Part shown: one piece after another, positions 33,264 through 43,872 of the stretch
Position numbering within the stretch: position 1 is the first letter of the stretch
Layout of the letters: each line of letters starts with the position of its first letter
Source: Betaproteobacteria bacterium
GTDB lineage: Bacteria > Pseudomonadota > Gammaproteobacteria > Burkholderiales > Casimicrobiaceae
Assembly (NCBI GenBank): GCA_029884335.1
Contig: JAOUIA010000010.1
Location: forward strand, 1-64,000
DNA length: 64,000 nt
Direction: 5' to 3'
Program-made: the position numbers and the translations under genes
Notes under the pieces: model-generated
What the model saw: the letters and a program-made list of their open reading frames with translations, nothing else
Told to the model about the DNA's origin: nothing
Database searches by the model: none

Positions 33264-34919
33264 TCAATGCCGGAAGTGTCGCACACCCGTGAACACCATC
33301 GCGATGCCCCGCTCGTCGGCCGCCGCGATGACCTCCTCGTCGCGCACGCTGCCGCCCGGCTGGATCACCGCGACCGCGCCGTTGTCGGCGACCACGTCGA
33401 GCCCGTCGCGGAACGGGAAGAAGGCGTCCGAGGCGACCACCGACCCCGCGAGCGACAGCCCGGCGTTGCGCGCCTTCATCGCGGCGATGCGCGTCGAGTC
33501 CACCCGGCTCATCTGCCCTGCGCCGATGCCGAGCGTCCGCCCGCCGCCGCAATAGACGATCGCGTTCGACTTGACGTGCTTCGCCACGCGCCACGCGAAC
33601 AGCAGGTCGTCGACCTGCGCCGGGGTCGGGGCGAGCTTCGTCACGACCTTGAGCCCCGTGGCGCTCATCGCGCGCGTGTCGGCCGTCTGCACCAGCAGCC
33701 CGCCGCCGACGCGCTTGAAGTCGAGCCGGAAATGAGGGTCAGACTCGCACTCCTGCGCGCCTGCGTCGGACTTGCCGCTCGAACCGCCCAATGCGGGCCT
33801 GACCCTCGTTTCCTGCGGAAGAGCGATCTCGAGGACGCGGACGTTCTTCTTCTTCTCGATCACGGCGAGCGCGTCGGCGGCGTAGGCCGGCGCCATCAGC
33901 ACCTCGAGGAACTGGGCGGCGACGGCCTCGACGGTGGCGCCGTCGACTTCCCGGTTGAACGCGATGATGCCGCCGAACGCCGAGGTGGGATCGGTGGCGA
34001 ACGCCGCGCGGTAGGCGTCGAGCGGCGAGGCGGCCACGGCCACGCCGCAGGGATTCGCGTGCTTGACGATGACGCAGGCCGGCGCGTCGAACGCCTTCAC
34101 GCACTCCCACGCCGCGTCCGCGTCGGCGACGTTGTTGTAGGAGAGCTCCTTGCCCTGCAGCTGGCGGAACGTGGCGATCGAGCCCCCCGCCGGATTCTCG
34201 TCGCGGTAGAACGCCGCCTCCTGGTGCGGGTTCTCGCCGTAGCGCATCGACTGCACGAGCTCGCCCGCGTAGCGGAACGATGCGGGGAAGCCGGTGCGCG
34301 CGCCGTCGGCGTCGCGCGCAGTCAGCCAGTTGGCGATCGCGCCGTCGTACGCCGCCGTGTGCGCGAACGCCTTGCGCGCGAGGCGGAAGCGCGTGTCGCG
34401 CGAGAGCGCGCCGCCGTTCGCGCCGAGCTCCGCGACGAGCCCTGCGTAGTCGGCGGGATCGACGACGACGCCGACGTGCGCCCAGTTCTTCGCCGCCGAG
34501 CGCACCATCGCCGGGCCGCCGATGTCGATGTTCTCGATCGCGTCGTCCAGCGTGCAGCCCGGCTTCGCCACCGTCTCGCGGAACGGATAGAGGTTGACGA
34601 CGACGAGGTCGATCGTGGGAATGCCGTGCGCGCCGATCGCCGCGACGTGCTCGGCCAGGTCGCGCCGCGCGAGGATGCCGCCGTGCACCTTCGGGTGCAG
34701 CGTCTTCACGCGGCCGTCGAGCATCTCGGGAAAGCCGGTGTAGCTGCCGACGTCGGTCACCGCGATGCCGGCATCACGGATCGCCTTCGCGGTGCCTCCG
34801 GTGGAGAGCAGCGCGACGCCGCGCGAAGCGAGAGCGCGCGCGAAGTCGACGAGCCCCGCCTTGTCGGACACCGAGAGCAGCGCCTGCCGGATCGGCGCCG
34901 ATTGGCCTTGCTTGTCCAT
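33264..34919 (-). CDS. purH: Bifunctional AICAR transformylase/IMP cyclohydrolase with in-frame repeat insertion
   Basis: 551 residues; the last two steps of IMP synthesis. The N-terminal MGS-like cyclohydrolase domain contains [35 protein letters not shown] and [16 protein letters not shown]. The C-terminal transformylase domain has [15 protein letters not shown] and the catalytic Lys-His in [12 protein letters not shown]. Between [11 protein letters not shown] and [14 protein letters not shown], which are almost adjacent in ordinary PurH, lie about 28 extra residues ([20 protein letters not shown] and on) encoded by palindromic repeat copy B. The frame is preserved, so the enzyme is probably functional. 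Third gene after dusB and fis. Confidence 0.94.
   Translation of the reverse strand: MDKQGQSAPIRQALLSVSDKAGLVDFARALASRGVALLSTGGTAKAIRDAGIAVTDVGSYTGFPEMLDGRVKTLHPKVHGGILARRDLAEHVAAIGAHGIPTIDLVVVNLYPFRETVAKPGCTLDDAIENIDIGGPAMVRSAAKNWAHVGVVVDPADYAGLVAELGANGGALSRDTRFRLARKAFAHTAAYDGAIANWLTARDADGARTGFPASFRYAGELVQSMRYGENPHQEAAFYRDENPAGGSIATFRQLQGKELSYNNVADADAAWECVKAFDAPACVIVKHANPCGVAVAASPLDAYRAAFATDPTSAFGGIIAFNREVDGATVEAVAAQFLEVLMAPAYAADALAVIEKKKNVRVLEIALPQETRVRPALGGSSGKSDAGAQECESDPHFRLDFKRVGGGLLVQTADTRAMSATGLKVVTKLAPTPAQVDDLLFAWRVAKHVKSNAIVYCGGGRTLGIGAGQMSRVDSTRIAAMKARNAGLSLAGSVVASDAFFPFRDGLDVVADNGAVAVIQPGGSVRDEEVIAAADERGIAMVFTGVRHFRH
33728..33813. repeat. GGGTCAGAC-type palindromic repeat, copy B, inside purH
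   Basis: Arms GGAAATGAGGGTCAGACTCGC (33728 on) and, inverted, GGAAACGAGGGTCAGGCCCGC (ending 33813) differ at three positions and enclose about 44 bases. Same family as copies A, C and D. It lies wholly inside the purH frame and is read through without a stop on the minus strand. Confidence 0.85.
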
Positions 34920-34958
34920 GCGCCGGCGCCCCCTGCGCCACGCCCCGCCCGCGGCGGG

Positions 34959-35213
34959 TCAGATCAGGTGGTACTTGGCGAGCTTGCTGCGCAGCGTGTT
35001 GCGGTTGACGCCGAGCATGTCGGCGGCCTGCGTCTGGTTGCCGTTCGCGCGCTCCAGCACGCTCGCAAGCAGCGCCCGCTCGACGTGGCCGATCACCATG
35101 TCGTAGACGCCGGTCGGCGACTCGCCGTCGAGCTTGCGGAAGTACTCGTCGAGCGAGCGCTCGACGCTGCGCCCGATCTCGTTGCTGCCGTTGAGCTTGA
35201 TCGCCTTCTTCAC
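34959..35213 (-). CDS. fis: Fis-family DNA-binding protein
   Basis: 84 residues from a GTG that overlaps the dusB stop (GTGA). The C-terminal helix-turn-helix reads NQTQAADMLGVNRNTLRSKLAKYHL, the classical Fis recognition unit, and VERALLASVLERANG precedes it. Fis is a nucleoid protein that bends DNA and adjusts transcription with growth. The dusB-fis order is the same as in enterics; here purH follows 39 bp further on. Confidence 0.93.
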   Translation of the reverse strand: MKKAIKLNGSNEIGRSVERSLDEYFRKLDGESPTGVYDMVIGHVERALLASVLERANGNQTQAADMLGVNRNTLRSKLAKYHLI

Positions 35214-36283
35214 GCCGCCAGGGCCTCCCCGCCCCACGCTGCCTGCCTCGCCCGCTCCGCGAACCGCCCCGCCGTCGCTCGCTGCGCGTCCCCTGCCGTG
35301 ACCAGGCGCTCGCCGACGAGCGCCAGCCGGTCGAAGCAGCGCCGGACCGCGGCGATCTGCGCCGCCGTCGTCTCCGCCGCGTTGAACTCCGCGCGCGCGC
35401 CCTCCGCCCCGACGAGGTCGCGCGTGTACCAGCCGAGGTGCTTGCGCGCGGTGCGCACGCCCGCCTCCCCGCCGTGGAACGCATAGTGGTCGTCGAGGTG
35501 CTCGAGGATCAGCGCGCGCGCCTCCTCGACGGTCGGCGCCGGCAGCTCGTCGCCCGTCGCCAGGAAGTGCGCGATCTCGCGGAAGATCCACGGCCGCCCC
35601 TGGGCGGCGCGCCCGATCATGACCGCGTCGGCCGCCGTGCCGAGCAGCACGTCGCGCGCCTTGGGCGGCGAGTCGATGTCGCCGTTGGCGATCACGGGGA
35701 TGGTCACGCTCGCCTTGACCTCGGCGATCGCGCTGTAGTCGACAGGGCCGGCGAACAGGCACGCGCGGCTGCGCCCGTGCACGGTGAGCGCGGCAACACC
35801 CGCGTCCTCGGCGATGCGCGCGATGCGCACGGCGTTGCGGCGCGACGGCGCGGGTCCGGTGCGGATCTTCAGCGTGACCGGCACGTCGACCGCGGCGACG
35901 ACGGCCGCGAGGATGCGCGCCACCAGCGGCTCGTCGGAGAGCAGCGCGGAGCCGGCCGCGGCGTTGCACACCTTCTTCGCCGGGCAACCCATGTTGATGT
36001 CGATGATCGCCGCGCCCTGCGCGACGTTGAAGCGCGCGGCCTCGGCCATCATCGCCGGGTCGGCGCCGGCGATCTGCACCGCGACGGGCGCCGGCTCGCC
36101 CGCGTGATCGCGGCGGCGGCGCGACTTCTGCGTGCCCCAGAGGCGGGGATCGGACGCGATCATCTCGGAGACCGCGTAGCCCGCACCGAGCCTCCGGCAG
36201 AGTTGCCGGAACGGTCGATCCGTCACGCCCGCCATCGGTGCGACGGCGAGGACGTTGGGGAGCTTGTGGGGACCGATGCGCAC
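35210..36283 (-). CDS. dusB: tRNA-dihydrouridine synthase B
   Basis: 357 residues from GTG 36281-36283 (VRIGPHKLPNVLAVAPMAGVTDRPFR), the usual DusB beginning; the ORF-track start 16 codons upstream would overlap the promoter. FMN-dependent reduction of uridines in the tRNA D-loop. Motifs: APMAGVTDRPFRQLC, DINMGCPAKKVCNAAAGSAL with the catalytic Cys, KIRTGPAPS, TVHGRSRA and IANGDIDSP. First gene of dusB-fis-purH. Confidence 0.93.
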   Translation of the reverse strand: MRIGPHKLPNVLAVAPMAGVTDRPFRQLCRRLGAGYAVSEMIASDPRLWGTQKSRRRRDHAGEPAPVAVQIAGADPAMMAEAARFNVAQGAAIIDINMGCPAKKVCNAAAGSALLSDEPLVARILAAVVAAVDVPVTLKIRTGPAPSRRNAVRIARIAEDAGVAALTVHGRSRACLFAGPVDYSAIAEVKASVTIPVIANGDIDSPPKARDVLLGTAADAVMIGRAAQGRPWIFREIAHFLATGDELPAPTVEEARALILEHLDDHYAFHGGEAGVRTARKHLGWYTRDLVGAEGARAEFNAAETTAAQIAAVRRCFDRLALVGERLVTAGDAQRATAGRFAERARQAAWGGEALAA

Positions 36284-36320
36284 GGGAGCGATGCAGGTGC
36301 AGACGACGCGAGGGGAGCGG

Positions 36321-36326
36321 ATTATA
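36321..36326 (-). promoter_or_regulatory. -10 element (TATAAT) for dusB-fis-purH
   Basis: On the minus strand GTGGTTATAATCC supplies a perfect TATAAT about 38 bases before the dusB GTG. The -35 region (CTCGCG) is poor. With start near 36314 the leader is about 30 bases. The remaining gap up to the ubiH-like stop (36332-36494) holds nothing I recognise. Confidence 0.5.
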
Positions 36327-36494
36327 ACCACAACTCGCGCCCGCGCGAGACGCGAATTCGCACCGCTTGCAGCGCATCAAGGGGAACGCACGAGGCAGCT
36401 TCGCGCGGCGGCGAAGTGAACGCTCGGCACACGGTTCAGGCACGTTCGATGCATCGGCGCGCGGGCGCGCCGAACTGCCCGCGGATACAGGCGC

Positions 36495-37649
36495 TCAGCG
36501 CAGGCCGTGCAGCATTGCGCGCGCGAATGCGCGCTTCGCGGGCGGGACGATGTCGAGCAGCGCGAGGCCCGCGCCGCGCGCCAGCCCGACCAGCGGCAAC
36601 TCCGCGCCGAAAACCCCGACCAGCCCGTGCGTGAACGCGATCCCTGCGCTGCGATCCACGCGCCGCCGCGCCGCGTAGCGCGAGAGCATCCGCGGGGAGC
36701 CGAGCTCCTCCCTTGGGGCGTCCAGCACGGACTGCGCCAGCGCCCAGGCGTCGCGCAACCCGAGGTTGAAACCCTGCCCCGCGACCGGGTGCAGCTGCTG
36801 CGCCGCGTTGCCAATCAACGCGATACGTGGCCCGACGAGAGAACGCGCACGCTCCAGCGCGAGTGGAAACGATTTCCGTCCCGCAACGCGCGTGAATCCG
36901 GCGACGCGAGCGCCGAACGCGCGGGCGAGTTCGGCGAGGAACGCGCGTTCGTCGATCGCGATCAGCGGCGCGGCGCGCGCCGGGTCGACCGTCCACACCA
37001 ATCCGTAGTGGTCGCGCTCGGGGAGGAGCGCAATGGGGCCGGTCGGCGTGAAGCGTTCGAAGGCGATGCCGCCGTGCGGAGCGTCGCGCCACACCGAAGC
37101 GACCAGCGCGCACTGCCCGTACTCCTGCCGATCGCGCCCCACGCCGTCGACCTGCGCGCCCGCGCCATCGGCGACCGCGACGAGCCGCGCCTCGATCGCG
37201 CCCGGCGTGTCCGCATCCACTTCGACGCGGGCGGCGACCGGGCCGCCGCGCACCGCACGGGCCGCGCTGCCGAAGCGCACGGCCACGCCGGCGGCGTCCA
37301 GCGCCTCGTCGAGCGCGCGCTGCAGCGCGACGTACGAGACCGTGTAGCCCAGCGCCGGCACGTCCTGCTCGGCGGCGGTCAGGCGCGTCACGCCGAAGCC
37401 GCGCGCCTGCGAGACGTCGATCTCCAGGATGGGCGTGACGGCGCCCTCGACCTTCGCCAGCTCGCGCCACACCTCCAGCCGCTCGAGGATCAGCCGCGAG
37501 CCGTGCGACAGCGCCAGCGTGCGGTCGCCGCGCAGCGTCGCGCCCCGCGCGCGCGGGTCGAGCACCACGACGTCGCGGCCGCAGCCGGCGAGCGCCAGGG
37601 CGAGCGTCGCGCCGACGGGGCCGGCGCCGATGATCGCAACGTCGTGCAT
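36495..37649 (-). CDS. UbiH/UbiF/VisC-family FAD-dependent monooxygenase
   Basis: 384 residues. FAD-binding VAIIGAGPVGATLALALAGCG at the N-terminus, RTLALSHGSRLILERLEVW, and the second FAD motif GPRIALIGNAAQQLHPVAGQGFNLGLRDAWALA near residue 270. These define the class of aromatic-ring hydroxylases that act in ubiquinone synthesis. Which ring position it hydroxylates (UbiH, UbiF or UbiM-like) cannot be told from sequence by eye; UbiH is my first choice. Downstream of pepP in the same orientation, as in many proteobacteria where pepP-ubiH are paired. Confidence 0.9.
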   Translation of the reverse strand: MHDVAIIGAGPVGATLALALAGCGRDVVVLDPRARGATLRGDRTLALSHGSRLILERLEVWRELAKVEGAVTPILEIDVSQARGFGVTRLTAAEQDVPALGYTVSYVALQRALDEALDAAGVAVRFGSAARAVRGGPVAARVEVDADTPGAIEARLVAVADGAGAQVDGVGRDRQEYGQCALVASVWRDAPHGGIAFERFTPTGPIALLPERDHYGLVWTVDPARAAPLIAIDERAFLAELARAFGARVAGFTRVAGRKSFPLALERARSLVGPRIALIGNAAQQLHPVAGQGFNLGLRDAWALAQSVLDAPREELGSPRMLSRYAARRRVDRSAGIAFTHGLVGVFGAELPLVGLARGAGLALLDIVPPAKRAFARAMLHGLR

Positions 37650-37655
37650 CAGAGG

Positions 37656-37772
37656 TCAGGGAACAGGGAACAGGTGACAGAGAGAGTCGGGGAGCTAGGC
37701 GCGGCGCGGTTCCTGTTCCCTGTTCCCTGTTCCCTGTTCCCTGTTCCCTGTTACCTGCTACCTGCTACCTGC
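37656..37772. repeat. Heptamer tandem repeats forming a long inverted repeat between ubiH and pepP
   Basis: CAGGGAACAGGGAACAGG (37658 on) faces, 30 bases later, six or more units of CCTGTTC (37710-37748) and then ACCTGCT units up to about 37772. The two blocks are complementary and could form a long hairpin in the pepP-ubiH mRNA. The right end lies inside the pepP reading frame and provides its last codons and stop. Confidence 0.8.
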
Positions 37773-39073
37773 TCGACTTCCGCCACGCTCTTCGGCGTCG
37801 CCGCGGTGAGGTTCTCGATGCCGTCCGCGGTGACCAGCACGTCGTCCTCGATGCGCACGCCGATGTCGCGGAACTCGGGCGGGATGTCGTCGGCACCCCG
37901 GATGTAGCAGCCGGGCTCGACGGTGAGCACCATGCCGGGCTTCAGCGTCACCGATTCGCCCTTGACCTGGTAGAGCCCGGCGTCGTGCACGTCGAGCCCC
38001 AGCCAGTGGCCGGCGCGGTGCATGTAGAAGCGCTTGTACGACCCGCTCTCCAGCGCGGCGTCGAGCGGGCCTGCGATCAGCTTGAGGTCGATCAGCCCCT
38101 GCGCGAGCACGCGCTCGGCAACCTTGTGGTAGTCGTGGAACGATGCGCCGGGCCTGACGGCGCCAAGGCAGGCCTGCTGCGCTTCCAGCACGAGCTCGTA
38201 GACGGCCTTCTGCGCCGCGGTGAACTTCCCGTTGACCGGGAACGTGCGCGTGATGTCCGAGGCGTAGCCCTGGTACTCGCAGCCGGCGTCGATCAGCAGC
38301 AGCTCGCCGTCGCCCATCAGCCGGTTGTTGTCGCGGTAGTGCAGCACGCACGCGTTCGGCCCGGAGGCGACGATCGAACCGTACGCAACGGCCTGCGCGC
38401 CGCCGCGCAGGAACTCGTGCATCAGCTCGGCCTCGACCTGGTACTCGTGCCAGCCGGGACGCGCCTGCGCCATCGCGCGCTTGTGCGCGGCGCTGCTGAT
38501 CGCCGCCGCGCGGCGCATCAGCGCGAGTTCGTGCGCGTCCTTGACGAGGCGCATCGGGTCGAGCAGCGAGCGGATGTCGACGATCTGCTCGGGCGCGGCC
38601 ACGCCGGTGCGCACGCGCGCGCGCACCTCGTTCAGCGTCGCGCTGACCTTGCGGTCCCAGGGCTCGGACAGCCCGACCGGCGTGAACAGCGCGGGCCGGT
38701 CCGCGCACAGGTCGGCGAGCTTCGCATCGAGCTCGGCGATCGGGTGCGCCTCGTCGAAGCCGAAGATCTCCTTCGCGGCGTCGGGGCCGTAGCGGAAGCC
38801 GTCCCAGATCTCGCGCTCCTCGTTGCGCTCGCGGCAGAACAGCAGGTGCCTGTCGCCGTCGGGCGAGGCGACCAGTGCGACGACCGCCTCGGGCTCGGGG
38901 AAGCCGGTCAGGTAGTGGAAGTAGCTGTCGCTGCGGTAGGGGTAGTGCGAGTCGCGGTTGCGGATGACCTCGGGCGCGGTGGGGACGACGGCGAGGCCGC
39001 CGCCGGCGTGCTCGCGCATCGCGCTGAGGATCGCGGCGCGGCGGTCGCGGTAGACGTGGTGGGCGTGGTTCAT
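37751..39073 (-). CDS. pepP: Xaa-Pro aminopeptidase
   Basis: 440 residues. Removes N-terminal residues next to proline. Two-domain pita-bread enzyme: N-terminal NRDSHYPYRSDSYFHYLTGFPEPEAVV, C-terminal metal site with LLIDAGCEYQGYASDITRTFPVNGKF (two Asp), the His in HRAGHWLGLDVHD, VEPGCYIR (Glu) and GVRIEDDVLV (Glu). The final residues (EQVAGSR) and the TAG stop are encoded by the edge of the heptamer repeat, so the native C-terminus may have been replaced. Confidence 0.95.
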   Translation of the reverse strand: MNHAHHVYRDRRAAILSAMREHAGGGLAVVPTAPEVIRNRDSHYPYRSDSYFHYLTGFPEPEAVVALVASPDGDRHLLFCRERNEEREIWDGFRYGPDAAKEIFGFDEAHPIAELDAKLADLCADRPALFTPVGLSEPWDRKVSATLNEVRARVRTGVAAPEQIVDIRSLLDPMRLVKDAHELALMRRAAAISSAAHKRAMAQARPGWHEYQVEAELMHEFLRGGAQAVAYGSIVASGPNACVLHYRDNNRLMGDGELLLIDAGCEYQGYASDITRTFPVNGKFTAAQKAVYELVLEAQQACLGAVRPGASFHDYHKVAERVLAQGLIDLKLIAGPLDAALESGSYKRFYMHRAGHWLGLDVHDAGLYQVKGESVTLKPGMVLTVEPGCYIRGADDIPPEFRDIGVRIEDDVLVTADGIENLTAATPKSVAEVEQVAGSR

Positions 39074-39135
39074 CGGGACGCAGGCCAGGATGGAGGGCCC
39101 CGTGCGCGTCGTGCGTCCGCGGCCGCGAAGGCGCG

Positions 39136-39159
39136 ATTATAGGCGTGCTGCGGTAACAT
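39136..39159. promoter_or_regulatory. Divergent promoter region of pepP and fthC
   Basis: On the minus strand CCTATAATCG (39136-39141) is a consensus -10 about 60 bases before pepP. On the plus strand TAACAT (39154-39159) lies 6 bases before the fthC ATG, which has no Shine-Dalgarno, so fthC may be leaderless. The 92-bp gap is too short for a 6S RNA gene, which in some proteobacteria lies upstream of fthC. Confidence 0.4.
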
Positions 39160-39165
39160 CCCCCG

Positions 39166-39779
<614 letters not shown>

Positions 39780-39783
<4 letters not shown>

Positions 39784-41015
39784 CGGACGACGACGGCCGC
39801 ACGCCGCGGCGCGCGCTCGTCGCGCTCGCGGCCACGCTGGCGATCCAGGTCTACACGTCGCTCGCCGCCACCGCGACGGCCGTGCTGGCGCCGGTGATCG
39901 GCCCCGCGTTCGGCGTGTCGCCGAAGCTCGTCGGCGTGTTCGTCGGCCTGGTCTACGCGGGATCGATGGCTGCGAGCCTCGCGGCGGGCGGGCTGATCGG
40001 CCGCTTCGGCGCGATCCGCGTGTCGCAGGGCTGCGTGCTGCTGTGCGCGGCGGGACTCGTCGCGCTTCCGCTCGCCGCGCCGTGGCCGTTCGCGCTCGCG
40101 GCGGCGGCGCTCGCCGCCGTCGTGGTGGGACTGGGCTACGGGCCGATCACGCCGGCCTCGTCGCAGGTGCTCGCGCGCACCGCGCCGCCGTCGCGCATGG
40201 CGCTCACGTTCTCGATCAAGCAGACCGGCGTGCCCGCCGGCGCCGCGCTCGCCGGCGCGGTGCTGCCTGCGCTCGCGTTGGCGACCGACTGGCGCGTCGC
40301 CCTGGCGACCGTCGCGGGAACGGGCGCGGCGGTCGCGCTCGCCGCGCAGCGCGTGCGCGCCGACTTCGACCACGAGCGCGATCGCTCGCGCAGGGTCTCG
40401 CTGCGCGAGTCGTTCGGACTGCTGCGACAGGTGTTCGCCGACCGTGCGCTCGCCGAGCTGACGCTGTTGTCGTTCTTCTACTCCGCAACGCAGGTCTCGC
40501 TGACGAGCTTCCTCGTCGCCTACCTCGCCGAGCAGCTCGGCCGGCCGCTGGTGGTCGCGGGCGCCGCGCTCTCCATCGCGACGCTGGCCGGCGTCGGCGG
40601 CCGCATCCTCTGGGGCCACGTCGCCGACCGCACGCGCTCGCCGCGCGCCGTGCTCGCCATCCTCGGCATCGGCGCGGGGCTGTGCAGCCTCGCCACCGCC
40701 GCGTGGCCCGTGGACGCGAGCGTCTGGCCACTGTTCGTCGTGCTCGCGCTGTTCGGCGCCTCCGCGATCGGCTGGAACGGCGTGATGCTGGCCGACGTGG
40801 CGCGCCTCTCCCCGCCCGGCCGCGCAGGCGCCATCACGGGCGCGACCTCCTTCGTCACGTTTGCCGGCGTGGTCTGCGGGCCGTCGGTCTTCTCGCTGCT
40901 CGCGGCGACGGCGGGCAGCTACCGCGCCGGCTTTGTCGCCATCGGCCTGGGATCCCTGCTGTCGGCCCTGGCTTTTGCCGCCCGCTCGCGGGCAAGTCCG
41001 AAGTCCCGCGGCTGA
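39780..41015 (+). CDS. MFS transporter, substrate unknown
   Basis: 411 residues from the ATG overlapping the fthC stop; the longer ORF-track start belongs to a shadow frame. Twelve membrane helices with a central charged loop (RVRADFDHERDRSRRVSLRESF). The loop after helix 2 reads GGLIGRFGAIRVS, the usual MFS motif position. The helix-5 region GYGPITPASSQVLARTAPPSRMALTFSIKQTGVPAGAAL resembles cyanate/NarK-like and CynX-like carriers. Nothing in the context indicates a substrate. Confidence 0.82.
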
Positions 41016-41038
41016 AACCGGCGCGCCAATCCCGTCTA

Positions 41039-41055
41039 GTGGAAATGATTTCCAC
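41039..41055. promoter_or_regulatory. Perfect 17-bp palindrome, IclR-type operator, upstream of aceE
   Basis: GTGGAAATGATTTCCAC has 8-bp arms around one central base. Its inner 15 bases fit TGGAAATNATTTCCA, the consensus I remember for E. coli IclR. It lies 24 bases after the MFS stop and about 60 bases upstream of the proposed -35 of aceE. An IclR-family regulator of pyruvate dehydrogenase is inferred; no such gene is in the window. Confidence 0.6.
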
Positions 41056-41111
41056 GATATGGTAATGTCCGGGCAGCCCCCCTGCCCGACCCTGATCTGA
41101 CGCGGAGCAGC

Positions 41112-41177
41112 AATACAGGGGGCGGCCCGCTCACTACAATCAACTGGCTGAACGCCCGGGCTCCCCCGGGCGCGTTC
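41112..41177 (+). promoter_or_regulatory. aceE promoter and leader hairpin
   Basis: TACAAT (41135-41140) with AATACA 17 bases upstream is a plausible sigma-70 promoter. Transcription would start near 41147. Immediately after comes a stem of GAACGCCCGGG (41150-41160) and CCCGGGCGCGTTC (41165-41177, one bulged base), then TTCTTCT and the ribosome site GGAGGAA before the ATG. The 5' hairpin may stabilise the mRNA or act as a weak attenuator. Confidence 0.45.
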
Positions 41178-41191
41178 TTCTGGAGGAACCG

Positions 41192-43861
<2,670 letters not shown>

Positions 43862-43872
43862 GAGACGCGGCG

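Noticed and set aside
37656-37772. CRISPR-like array
   Set aside because: Units are 7 bases with no spacers; a simple tandem repeat.
39074-39165. Possible 6S RNA upstream of fthC
   Set aside because: The gap is 92 bases, too short for a 6S RNA of about 180 bases, and no long stem is visible.
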